NCBI RefSeq assembly: GCF_023516215.1
Contig: NZ_CP097350.1
Location: 62,001 to 126,000 of the forward strand
Length of the DNA stretch: 64,000 nucleotides
Reading direction: 5' to 3'
DNA from: Cytobacillus pseudoceanisediminis
GTDB lineage: Bacteria; Bacillota; Bacilli; Bacillales; Cytobacillaceae
A program made the position numbers and the translations under genes. Below, piece by piece: positions 46,011 through 55,157 of the stretch (positions within the stretch are counted from its first letter, which is position 1; the number at the start of each line of letters is the position of its first letter). The notes beneath the pieces are model-generated. The model was not told where the DNA came from and made no database searches. It saw only the letters and a list, made by a program, of their open reading frames with translations.

Positions 46011-48293
46011 ATGAAAGTTGCAAGGGGTAGAGAATTACTTACACCAGATCAGAGACTGGCTCTAATGCAAATTCCTGAAGATGAATGGATATTGGGAACC
46101 TACTACACTTTTTCCAAACGAGATTTAGAAATTATAAATAAGCGAAGGAGGGAAGAAAACCGTTTAGGGTTCGCCGTTCAATTAGCCGTTCTTCGATATC
46201 CCGGTTGGCCATACACTCATATCAAAAGCATCTCAGATTCGTTCATACATTATATATCAAAACAAATTGGTGCCAGTCCATTTTCACTTAGTCTTTATCC
46301 TCAAAGAGAAAATACACTTTGGGATCATTTGAAAGAAATTCGAAGTGAATATGATTTTGTAACTTTTACCCTAAAAGAATACAGAATGACATTTAAGCAT
46401 CTTCATCAATTAGCTTTGGAAAATGGCGATGCCATTCATCTACTACATGAATGTATCGACTTTCTAAGAAAAAACAAAATCATACTGCCTGCTATCACTA
46501 CACTTGAGCGAATGGTGTGGGAGGCAAGAACAATGGCTGAAAAGAAGCTATTTAATACGGTTAGTCAGTCCCTAACAAATGAGCAAAAAGTAAAACTTGA
46601 AGAGATCATTACATCACAGCATCCATCCGAATCCAATAAAACGATTTTGGGTTGGTTAAAGGAACCACCGGGTCATCCTTCACCCGAAACATTTCTAAAA
46701 ATAATAGAACGACTCGAATACCTACGGAGAATGGAATTAGAAACGGTACAAATTAGTCATTTGCACCGCAATCGCCTTTTACAATTATCTCGCTTAGGTT
46801 CAAGATATGAGCCTTATGCATTCCGTGACTTTCAGGAACATAAACGATATTCGATATTAACCGTCTATTTATTACATCTTACTCAGGAATTAACGGATAA
46901 AGCTTTTGAAATTCATGATAGACAAATACTCAGTCTGTTATCAAAAGGCCGTAAGGCTCAAGAAGAAATTCAGAAACAAAACGGTAAAAAGCTAAATGAG
47001 AAGGTTATACACTTTACGAATATCGGACAAGCCTTAATTAAAGCAAAGAAGGAAAAATTAGACGTATTTGAGGTTTTAGAATCCGTTATTGAATGGACTT
47101 CTTTTGTCTCCTCGGTGGAAGAAGCACAAGAACTTGCACGTCCAGCCGACTATGATTATTTAGACTTACTGCAAAAACGATTTTATTCACTTAGAAAATA
47201 TACGCCAACGCTATTAAGGGTATTGGAATTTCATTCAACAAAGGCAAATGAGCCACTTTTACAAGCTGTTGAGATTATCCGAGGAATGAACGAATCGGGA
47301 AAGCGAAAAGTGCCTGATGACTCGCCTGTGGATTTTATTTCAAAACGTTGGAAAAAGCATTTATACGAGGATGATGGTACAACAATCAATCGTCATTACT
47401 ATGAAATGGCTGTTTTAACAGAACTTCGGGAGCATGTTCGGGCAGGAGATGTTTCCATTGTTGGCAGCAGACAGTATAGAGATTTTGAGGAATATTTGTT
47501 TTCAGAAGATACATGGAGCCAAACGAAGGAGAATACGAGATTATCAGTTAGTTTATCATTCGAAGATTATATGACGGAGAGAACCAGCAGTCTTAATGAA
47601 AGGTTAAAGTGGTTAGCTTCTAATTCCAACAAGTTAGATGGAGTTTCTCTTGAAAAAGGAAAGTTGTCGATTGCACGCTTAGAAAAAGATTTTCCAGAAG
47701 AAGCAAAGAAATTTAGTGCAAGCCTGTATCAGATGCTACCAAGAACAAAATTAACTGATCTACTTATGGATGTTGCTCATATTACAGGATTCCATGAGCA
47801 ATTCACCCATGCTTCTAACAATCGAAAACCGGATAAAGAAGAAACGACTATTATTATGGCTGCCCTTTTAGGAATGGGAATGAATATTGGTTTAAGCAAA
47901 ATGGCTGAAGCAACACCCGGCCTTACGTATAAACAATTAGCCAATGTATCTCAATGGCGCATGCATGAAGATGCCATGAATAAAGCCCAAGCTGTATTAG
48001 TAAATTTTCATCACAAATTACAATTGTCCTCCTATTGGGGCGACGGTACAACATCCTCGTCAGATGGTATGAGAATGCAGCTAGGTGTTTCATCACTTCA
48101 TGCAGATGCAAACCCACATTACGGGACTGGAAAAGGAGCCACCATCTACCGTTTTACTAGTGATCAATTCTCTTCTTACTACACAAAGATTATTCATACA
48201 AATTCAAGGGATGCAATTCATGTTTTGGATGGTTTGTTGCACCATGAAACGGATCTAAACATAGAGGAGCATTATACAGACACAGCCGGTTAT
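46011..48293 (+). pseudogene. tnpA: Tn3-family transposase TnpA, N-terminal part (interrupted)
   Basis: The frame from ATG 46011 runs to a stop at 48308, but the true tnpA sequence ends at about 48293, inside the codons for DTAGYT. It has the Tn3 N-terminal DUF4158 domain and the first part of the DDE domain (YWGDGTTSSSDGMRMQ with the first Asp, EEHYTDTAGY with the second). The catalytic Glu and the rest lie at 53807-54494, beyond the inserted Tn554-type element. Joined, the length is about 990 residues, normal for the family. As it stands the protein is dead. Confidence 0.9.
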
Positions 48294-48308
48294 CAATACC
48301 TTTTATAA

Positions 48309-48568
48309 AAAAGTTAGAATTTAAGTGTGTTCTTTCATTATAGACATGTATTTAAAGAATGATTTAAAAATGACTAACGATTCAAAGTCGTTAGCCATCT
48401 ATTCAATAATCGCGCCTGATTGCTTAATATCAGAAAATTGAGAAGGTATTGCGAAAGGCCCCTAAGTTATTTTACTAATACACACTTTTGCACAATTAGG
48501 GGTAGCAATAACATTTTATCCTAAGAGAAAAGAGATATGTCGGAACAACATAAGAATTAACCTTTACA
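48309..48568. other. left end of the Tn554-type element, non-coding
   Basis: This region holds a hairpin ACTAACGA-TTCAAAG-TCGTTAG near 48372-48396 and a possible second one (CCCCTAA/TTAGGGG, 48460-48506). No gene is seen. It probably contains the element's left recombination end and terminators for the Nudix gene. Confidence 0.4.
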
Positions 48569-49027
48569 TTATATTTTTTCAAGTTTTCCTTTTAATTCAA
48601 CCAACTTATTCTTAATAAAAGGGTCTGTTTCTTCAGGTAACTGTTCTAATTTAAAAAATTCAGCTTCAATTGCTTGATTTGCATCAGGCGTTACTTCACC
48701 TTCATAGTCCGTACATAAATATCCTATTGCGACGATGTGGTACTCATCTTCACCACCCTCTAGCTTCGTATAGAGATCCAGACCAGAATAAACACCAAAT
48801 AATTGTAATGAATTTATCGTTAGCCCTAAATCATCTTGTACATTTCTTTTAATACATTCCTCAACTGACTCATTTAACTGCAATATTCCACCGGGAACAC
48901 TCCATGTTCCACCTTTGTATCTATTCAGTAAAATTTCTCCTTGATTATTCATGATAGCTACACTTGGTCGTACTATTATCAAAGGCGAATTTCCAATCAT
49001 TTCCCTCATATTTTCACAATAATCCAT
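48569..49027 (-). CDS. Nudix hydrolase with degenerate Nudix box
   Basis: This 152-residue protein has the Nudix fold (GGTWSVPGGILQLNE, EECIKRNVQDDLGL). The usual REUxEE catalytic core reads RNVQDD, so two or three metal-binding Glu are changed to Asp or lost, and activity is uncertain. The reverse-strand RBS GGAGG precedes the ATG. It is cargo of the Tn554-type element; a nucleotide or cofactor pyrophosphatase role would be the family default. Confidence 0.8.
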   Translation of the reverse strand: MDYCENMREMIGNSPLIIVRPSVAIMNNQGEILLNRYKGGTWSVPGGILQLNESVEECIKRNVQDDLGLTINSLQLFGVYSGLDLYTKLEGGEDEYHIVAIGYLCTDYEGEVTPDANQAIEAEFFKLEQLPEETDPFIKNKLVELKGKLEKI

Positions 49028-49036
49028 AAAATCCTC

Positions 49037-49494
49037 CTACGAAAATTGATTAATGAACTTTGTAACATTTCCTAAACAACAACTACCTTGAGGATTATTT
49101 ATCTCGCACCCACACCGATTTTCTTTTATATTTTCACGAATATGTTCTACTGGATTAGGGGGAATTCCTTCTTCAGAATATTGTTTAATTTTTTTGTCCA
49201 ATCAAAACAATAACAAATTGGTGTAGTTACTGAGCCATCTTTTTGATGAACGGCTACCTTTATGTCAGATACAAGGTACTTTTTATTATTCGTATCAAAA
49301 TAGACTACATCACAGTCTTCAGTTGAACAAAAATAGTGATTTTCTTTAGCGTTTAATGTTTCTAATGCAGATGGTTTAAGTAATGATTTTAGTGTAATCA
49401 ATTTTACATTTTTAGCTTTATTTTTACATGATGGACAATTACCATTACTATCAATTTTTATTTCATTAACGTTACTACAACAATCTTCCATCAT
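49037..49494 (-). pseudogene. iron-sulfur metallochaperone (CopZ-N type), frameshifted
   Basis: The start is ATG 49494 after GGTGG. The Cys pattern DCCSN, CPSCKNKAKNV, FCSTEDCDVVYF, CYCFDW and, after a frameshift, [15 protein letters not shown] matches the putative iron-sulfur cluster-binding metallochaperone family seen next to mer genes in Gram-positives. The break is a run of seven T on the + strand (49189-49195); one more base gives [20 protein letters not shown]. The restored protein is about 152 residues. It likely carries a soft metal or protects the cell from it. Confidence 0.75.
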
Positions 49495-49547
49495 TCTTCC
49501 ACCTTTACAATTTATTATTTCTATAAAAATTCTTTTGCTTTCTTTTC

Positions 49548-49943
49548 TTAATCCATTAAAGTTTCGATAATAGGACATTCATAAATATTTTTGTTTTCAG
49601 GACATCTTTCTTTAAGGTCTATCAACATTTGTTCAATTTTTTTAAGATCTTCAATTTTACGCTCGATGTCCTCTAATTTAAGAACAGTGAAATCATATAT
49701 GTCACGGCACTTTGCTTCGTTGTGATCGACAACCCCTAGCAATTTATCAATTTCATTTAAGGTAAATCCCAATTCCTGCATCCGTTTTATGAAATTCAAT
49801 CGATCAACCGTTTGTAGGGAAAACATTCGGTATCCTTTTTTGGTACGATTAGGTTCTGGAATTAAACCTAAACGCTCATAATACCGAATGGTCTCCTTGT
49901 TAACACCACACCTCTCAGCCAGTTCCCCAATACGATATTGCAT
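49548..49943 (-). CDS. merR: MerR mercury(II)-type regulator
   Basis: This 131-residue protein has an N-terminal MerR HTH (YRIGELAERCGVNKETIRYY, GLIPEPNRTKKGYRMF), a dimer helix and Cys 79, 114 and 123. The spacing 35 and 9 equals that of the Hg(II)-binding Cys 82/117/126 in Tn501 MerR. It should bend the promoter of its target genes when mercury binds. The metallochaperone gene lies immediately downstream on the same strand; merA and merT are absent from this window. The 50-bp stretch past 49943 includes an ACCCTGTACCATAGTACAGGGT palindrome (49970-49991) that fits its operator. Confidence 0.88.
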   Translation of the reverse strand: MQYRIGELAERCGVNKETIRYYERLGLIPEPNRTKKGYRMFSLQTVDRLNFIKRMQELGFTLNEIDKLLGVVDHNEAKCRDIYDFTVLKLEDIERKIEDLKKIEQMLIDLKERCPENKNIYECPIIETLMD

Positions 49944-49969
49944 CTATCTCACCTCATATATAGTATAAA

Positions 49970-49991
49970 CCCTGTACCATAGTACAGGGTC
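49970..49991. promoter_or_regulatory. MerR operator palindrome
   Basis: ACCCTGTAC-CATA-GTACAGGGT is a perfect dyad 27 bp upstream of the merR start and spans the expected promoter spacer, as in MerR-controlled promoters. Confidence 0.75.
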
Positions 49992-50150
49992 AAGAAAAGT
50001 ATTATTTACTAATCGATCTTACTATCTTAAAAAAACTGCCATTTTTCAATAATCCTTATTCGGCAATTTGGCGTGATTGCGGAATACAACTTATCTTTTA
50101 ATGGCATTTTACACAAAAATATCAAACTGGGAAGGGAAAATTTTTGGAAC

Positions 50151-50534
50151 TTAAATTCCCTCATAAATCTTCCCAAATTGAATTTTTAGTTGTTCTTTAA
50201 TTTCTTTATTTTCCTTTTCTAAATGCTTGACTCGCTTTCGTAAGGAAGCGATAATTACATCTTTTGATGTGTCACTCATATTCCTTTTAACTTGTTTTAT
50301 TGAGGGGAGACCTTCTTGTTGTTTACGAAGTGTTTCGATTCGATCTCGGAGTTCTGTATTTCTGTATAGAAATGCCTTTGAAACCCCTGATTCTGCAGAT
50401 ACAGAGTTAAAATTGATTTTCAGTTGTTTTTTTATCATCCTTTTGATCGCTTCTTCAACTTTTTGAATGGTCTTTTCCGTTTTCAACTTTGCGTGTTTTA
50501 TAATACCTTCGGTATTTGGGTTTTCATTAGACAT
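50151..50534 (-). CDS. tnpC: Tn554-type TnpC
   Basis: This 127-residue protein is helical and basic, with an HTH-like N-terminal half (INFNSVSAESGVSKAFLYRN) and a C-terminal coiled coil (IIASLRKRVKHLEKENKEIK). TnpC of Tn554 is about 125 residues and affects orientation and frequency of transposition. Its start overlaps the end of tnpB by 8 nt. Confidence 0.88.
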   Translation of the reverse strand: MSNENPNTEGIIKHAKLKTEKTIQKVEEAIKRMIKKQLKINFNSVSAESGVSKAFLYRNTELRDRIETLRKQQEGLPSIKQVKRNMSDTSKDVIIASLRKRVKHLEKENKEIKEQLKIQFGKIYEGI

Positions 50535-52563
50535 TTTGCATCACCTTCTCACGTTCATCTCCAACATACTCACGTCTAGGTTTTTCTAAACCAAAGATAC
50601 CACCAGTATGTAGTAAACCACTTGCTAATTCTTTATATCTTTTTAATTTGGGTTCAATTAACTCAATGGAACGTAACCTTCCGGATTTTTTGTATACTTC
50701 AATATCAGCTTCCATTTTAAATATCTGTTCTTGATAATAGTCGAGAAAAGTCTTGTCAACGTGAAAACTTCGGCAATTGTTTTTAATACACGGTGGTTCC
50801 AAGGTCTGTTCAAGAAAATCACAATGAAGTTTTGGGCTTTTTACACAAAACCCATGATCTAAACGAATAGAGTCCATATTGTGACGTATCCACTCCAGTT
50901 CAACTCCATTTTCTTCAGCCTGTTGAGCTAAATCAGCGACAATAACTTCTCCATGAGTATCTAGTCTTACTGCGCCATTATCTCGAGCCTTTTCCCATTC
51001 ATCACGGAGTGTCTGGTCATGAATTTGGGCATAGACTAATGTCATTTCAGGACTGGCATGTGCCATCAGTTTTTGAACATGAAGGATATTCATTCCGTTA
51101 TTAATCAAATTAACACCGTAACGGTGTCGAAATGCATGATTTTTAAACCAATAAATTTCTCCATCCTTGTCCTTAATATTACATCTGTTTGCTAGTTTAT
51201 TAAGGTTCAGCTTAATGGAATCCTGCGATATGGGATTACCCATCCTTTTCCCTTTTAGTACTGGAAACAAATATTTCTTAGGGTTCGTGTCCAAAGAGTA
51301 TCTCTTTTTTGTAAGTTCTTGCTGCGCTAAGACAACATTAGCAATTTCTTCTGAAATAGGAACTTTATGATTTTTATAACTTACTTTCCTTTGATCTCCG
51401 ATAATCCACCAGCCATCTTCTTGATTTACTAAGCAGTCAATTTTAAGTGATAAAACGTCACTAATACGAAAACCTGTAGCTTCCATTAGAAGAATTATAG
51501 GTATATGTTCTGAGGAAAGTTCGTTAATATGGAAAACTAACTGTTCCCATACTTCATCCGGAATATATTTAATTTCATCAGCTTTTGCTCTTTTCTTTTT
51601 AGGGATATCCTCAATTGACAATAGTGAAATAACTGACTTTGTCGGGGCTTCTTCCCATTCGAATTTCTGTATATATGAGATAAACGTTTTAAGATCTATT
51701 AAAAAACGATTTACATAATTGTGATCTGGATTAATTAAATATTTTCCCTTTTTAATAGTGGAATGTCGTAAGTATTCAATATACTCTTCAATATCCATTC
51801 TAGATAGGTCGTTTAATTCTTTCCATTCAGGATGTTTATCCTTCAAAAAGGTGAAGAAAAACGAAAGTCTATTTAAATAACATATTGCTGTAGAAAAGCT
51901 GATGGATTGCTGCACAACTAGGCGAGTCTTTATATATTTTTTAAATAATTGTCTATAAGGTTGCGGAACCTTCGAAAAGTCTATTGAATACCTACTGATT
52001 GTATTGTTATAATTAATCTTCAATTTTCGTACATCCCAACAATCTTTATCTGTTTCTTCTCGTTCATCATAAAAGTGATAATAAAAATCATAAACTTGAA
52101 GAAATAGTCTAATATACAATGATGGTTGAACTGTTGGTGACATCCATGGTGATGACTTTTTCCGGTGTACAATCTCAACTGATTTTCCTTTCTCTACAAG
52201 AAATGTTCGATATTCTATTAGAAACTTTTCTTTCGGAATATCAATAATAGAATCTAAATTAGCATAATATCGAGAGATGAATTCTGTAAAAACTTTAAGA
52301 CATGGAGAATAATGCATAAAAGCATAGATAATCGAAATCCTTGTCTCCTGTAACCCCTTATAAAAATAATATTTTAGTTCATTTTTTAATCTAAGATTGT
52401 GTACCTTATCAAAAATCAATTTTCTATTCCAATCATAATGTTTATCCAAGAAGGGGCATTCTTGTACATTCCACACATCATTTGCCCAATATCCAAGTAA
52501 TGGTTCATTTATCTGTTCCAGATGGTGGGGAAGGGGTTTTACTTTGAATGTGCCATGTATCAT
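50527..52563 (-). CDS. tnpB: Tn554-type TnpB tyrosine recombinase
   Basis: This 678-residue protein is close to the length of Tn554 TnpB (about 630). The C-terminal catalytic domain has Arg in LMEATGFRISDVLSLKIDCL, His-x-x-Arg in NHAFRHRYGVNL, the His in LMAHASPEMTLVY and a nearby Tyr. A Cys cluster near the C-terminus (FCVKSPKLHCDFLEQ, PPCIKNNCRSFH) resembles a metal-binding end common to TnpB. Its start overlaps the tnpA stop by 1 nt. Confidence 0.9.
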   Translation of the reverse strand: MIHGTFKVKPLPHHLEQINEPLLGYWANDVWNVQECPFLDKHYDWNRKLIFDKVHNLRLKNELKYYFYKGLQETRISIIYAFMHYSPCLKVFTEFISRYYANLDSIIDIPKEKFLIEYRTFLVEKGKSVEIVHRKKSSPWMSPTVQPSLYIRLFLQVYDFYYHFYDEREETDKDCWDVRKLKINYNNTISRYSIDFSKVPQPYRQLFKKYIKTRLVVQQSISFSTAICYLNRLSFFFTFLKDKHPEWKELNDLSRMDIEEYIEYLRHSTIKKGKYLINPDHNYVNRFLIDLKTFISYIQKFEWEEAPTKSVISLLSIEDIPKKKRAKADEIKYIPDEVWEQLVFHINELSSEHIPIILLMEATGFRISDVLSLKIDCLVNQEDGWWIIGDQRKVSYKNHKVPISEEIANVVLAQQELTKKRYSLDTNPKKYLFPVLKGKRMGNPISQDSIKLNLNKLANRCNIKDKDGEIYWFKNHAFRHRYGVNLINNGMNILHVQKLMAHASPEMTLVYAQIHDQTLRDEWEKARDNGAVRLDTHGEVIVADLAQQAEENGVELEWIRHNMDSIRLDHGFCVKSPKLHCDFLEQTLEPPCIKNNCRSFHVDKTFLDYYQEQIFKMEADIEVYKKSGRLRSIELIEPKLKRYKELASGLLHTGGIFGLEKPRREYVGDEREKVMQNV

Positions 52564-53650
52564 TATTTATCTCTTCTTCCCATTTTTTTATTTGATTGAG
52601 CTTGTTTCCAGCTTTCACGTATGGTTTCATCGGATGAATGGATATAAGTCTGTATGGTTGTTTGAACGTGTGCATGCCCTAATAACCTCTGTATGATGGC
52701 AATATCTACTCCTGCTGCATGTAACTCTGTGGCATATGTATGCCGGAGCATATGAGGGGTAAAATCTATTTCTGTTTTTTTCTTCATCCTTTTAATTAAG
52801 GAACGAACAGAACCATCAGTCATTGGTTTACCACGATTAGGTCCAGTTAAGGAGATAAAAACATAATTGCTATCAATTTCGTAAGAATGAAAGTCTATTA
52901 GATAATCTTGAAAGAGATTCATAGTCTCAATAGATACATAAACTTTTCGTTTTTCTCCATCGGATGTTTTGGATTTCCTAACCGTAATAGCATTTTTACC
53001 TATATCAAAATCCTCTACCCACAGAGAAAGGGCCTCTCCAATCCGTAATCCCCCTTCATATAAAATACGGAATAATAATTCATCTCGTATATTACTGCAC
53101 GCATCATGGATCACTTGGATTTGATTTTTACTCAATGTTTTGATTAAACGCTTTGGTTCCTTAATCTTTAAAATGTTTTTATCATAAGAATTCCCTTTTG
53201 TAATGTGATGAAGGAAAGGTTTAAAAGGCTTAAAACGACCGGGGACTTGCTTTTTTAATTGATCATTTACATTTCCCCCATAATCCTCGCTACGAGACAA
53301 ATAGTCATAGAACCCTATTACACACGTTATGATGGTATTAACCGTTTTTTCTGATCGTTTCGCCAAGGTTTCTTCAAAATAAGTGACTTTTGTTGATTGA
53401 TCAGGAATTCTCAGCCAACCGATGAATTGAGCCAAAATATCAAGGTTTACTTCTTGATATTCTAATCCACACTCCTCTAGGAATTGAAAGTAAAGCTTTA
53501 GATGATAACAGTATGACTTTAGTGTGCTTTCAGCTTTTCCAATGTTATCTAAATACTTTATATACTTTGCAACTGAAGTAACTGGATACCCCCATTGTCA
53601 ATTAACAGAAATCTTTTCTTCTCATGAATGAGAACTTCTTGTACTTTCAA
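52563..53650 (-). pseudogene. tnpA: Tn554-type TnpA tyrosine recombinase, frameshifted near the N-terminus
   Basis: The open frame from 53435 holds the catalytic domain (Arg in LYEGGLRIGEALSLW, His-x-x-Arg in TPHMLRHTYATEL, LLGHAHVQTTIQTY). The natural N-terminus continues upstream in frame (YLDNIGKAESTLKSYCYHLK) and, after a missing base near 53584, reaches TTG 53650 behind GGGGGGAT. The total is about 362 residues, equal to Tn554 TnpA (361). Without repair the core-binding domain is lost. It works with TnpB in excision and insertion. Confidence 0.8.
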
Positions 53651-53806
53651 AATTATCCCCCCATGGTCTAAAATCATTTCGTTAGATACTATGTATCCAT
53701 AAAATTCATAGTATACATAATGAATCTATAAAGAAATGAAAAAGAAGTAGTTGATAACATAAGATACGTTAATAACTACTTCTAATACTAGTTCAATTAA
53801 GGCCGG

Positions 53807-54494
53807 CTACACGGACCAAATATTCGGACTGACCCATTTATTAGGATTTAAATTTGCTCCAAGAATAAGAGATTTATCAGACTCGAAATTATTTACAATA
53901 GATAAAGCAAGTGAATATCCAAAGTTAGAAGCCATTTTACGTGGACAAATAAATACAAAAATCATTAAAGAAAATTATGAGGATGTTTTGCGATTAGCCC
54001 ATTCTATAAGGGAAGGAACAGTTTCAGCATCCCTTATTATGGGGAAATTAGGGTCTTATTCAAGACAAAACAGCCTAGCTACAGCTTTACGTGAGATGGG
54101 CCGAATAGAAAAAACGATCTTTATTCTTAATTATATTTCGGATGAATCTTTAAGAAGAAAAATACAAAGAGGATTGAATAAAGGAGAAGCTATGAATGGT
54201 CTGGCAAGGGCTATTTTCTTTGGAAAACAAGGGGAACTGCGGGAACGGACGATACAGCATCAACTACAAAGGGCCAGTGCCTTAAACATCATTATCAATG
54301 CCATCAGTATCTGGAATACTTTACATCTAACAAAAGCAGTTGAATACCAAAAACGGACAGGTAGTTTTAATGAAGATTTATTGCACCATATGTCACCTTT
54401 AGGCTGGGAACATATAAATTTATTGGGAGAATACCATTTTAATTCGGAGAAAATGGTCTCATTAGATTCTTTAAGACCACTGAAATTTTCTTAA
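53807..54494 (+). pseudogene. tnpA: Tn3-family transposase TnpA, C-terminal part
   Basis: In phase with the missing end of tnpA this encodes TDQIFGLTHLLGFKFAPRIR, the catalytic-Glu region, KLGSYSRQNSLATALREMGR, RTIQHQLQRASALNIII and HMSPLGWEHINLLGEY, all typical of the Tn3 transposase C-terminus. It has no start of its own; an ATG-less frame begins at the junction. Its stop lies 37 nt before the right terminal repeat. Confidence 0.88.
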
Positions 54495-54530
54495 CGTTGT
54501 TAAAAATGGGGGAAACGCCTCGAAAATGTG

Positions 54531-54568
54531 CTTAGCGTTGTAAATCCGCATTTTCCTGACGGTACCCC
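54531..54568 (-). repeat. Tn3 right terminal inverted repeat
   Basis: 38 bp ending GACGGTACCCC, the reverse complement of the left end with three differences. AAATA follows at 54569-54573. Confidence 0.9.
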
Positions 54569-54573
54569 AAATA
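54569..54573. repeat. Tn3 target site duplication, right copy
   Basis: AAATA, identical to 40152-40156. Confidence 0.85.
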
Positions 54574-54650
54574 GACATATATCCAACCGATCAAATGATA
54601 TAAAGAAGAATAAACAAATTTAAAAGATTTTAAAACAATATGTGGGTTGC

Positions 54651-55094
54651 ATGAATACAAATGTTAGTAAAGAAATAAAATATTATATCCTATTTTCTGT
54701 TTCACTATTTATTATGATATTATTTCTGACCCGGAACAATATATCAGTTATTTTCAAAGTAATGAGTTTTATTATATTAGTGGCCCTTATAGTAAATATA
54801 ATTGCTCTTTTTATAGTGAATACGTATCATCGTGAAAACGCAATATTACGTAACCATTTAAAGAATAAACATGGTGAGGATCCAAATTCTATTATTAGTC
54901 AGATTATAGATAAGAAAGATAAAAAATCGATAAGTAGGTTTACCTACTATTTGATGGTTGGGCTTACTGTATCTTATATTATTTATGCCGTTTTATTTAC
55001 AGATGATTTTAATATTGGAGACATTTTTACTGTTATGGTCAATGTATCAACACTCCTAGGTATATTAGTAATTCTAGAAGATAGAAGTAAATAA
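54651..55094 (+). CDS. four-helix membrane protein next to the HEPN gene
   Basis: This 147-residue protein starts at ATG 54651; GTG 54642 is an alternative, and neither has a strong RBS. Two N-terminal membrane helices (YYILFSVSLFIMILFL, VMSFIILVALIVNIIALFIV), a charged cytoplasmic loop (YHRENAILRNHLKNKHGED) and two more helices (FTYYLMVGLTVSYIIYAVLF, IFTVMVNVSTLLGILVIL) are seen. It reads into the HEPN gene with a 63-nt gap, so the two may form one unit. Confidence 0.65.
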   Translation: MNTNVSKEIKYYILFSVSLFIMILFLTRNNISVIFKVMSFIILVALIVNIIALFIVNTYHRENAILRNHLKNKHGEDPNSIISQIIDKKDKKSISRFTYYLMVGLTVSYIIYAVLFTDDFNIGDIFTVMVNVSTLLGILVILEDRSK

Positions 55095-55157
55095 TTATTC
55101 TACAGGTACGCCTTACGAAAAGTGATGGTTAAATCTATCTGTAATTAGGAGGTTATT

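Larger units (their letters stand above)
48290..53806 (-). mobile_element. Tn554-type transposon (TnpA/B/C) inserted in tnpA of the Tn3 element
   Basis: The element is about 5.5 kb. The junctions share GCCGG-TA: GCCGGTTAT at 48285-48293 and GCCGGCTAC at 53802-53810. This fits recombination at a short core by tyrosine recombinases, without a target duplication. It carries tnpA-tnpB-tnpC in the usual order from its right end, then merR, a metallochaperone gene and a Nudix gene. Confidence 0.8.
40157..54568. mobile_element. 14.4 kb Tn3-family transposon carrying a RiPP-like locus and a nested Tn554-type element
   Basis: The ends are 38-bp inverted repeats (35/38 identical) starting GGGGTA and containing GGAAAATGCGGATTTACAACG, flanked by AAATA duplications. 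Inside, in order, are a small ORF and a DUF3109-like gene on the minus strand, the precursor, HExxH, LLM and MFS genes on the plus strand, a serine resolvase, a res palindrome, and tnpA interrupted by a 5.5 kb tyrosine-recombinase transposon. It cannot move on its own unless tnpA is supplied in trans. Confidence 0.88.
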
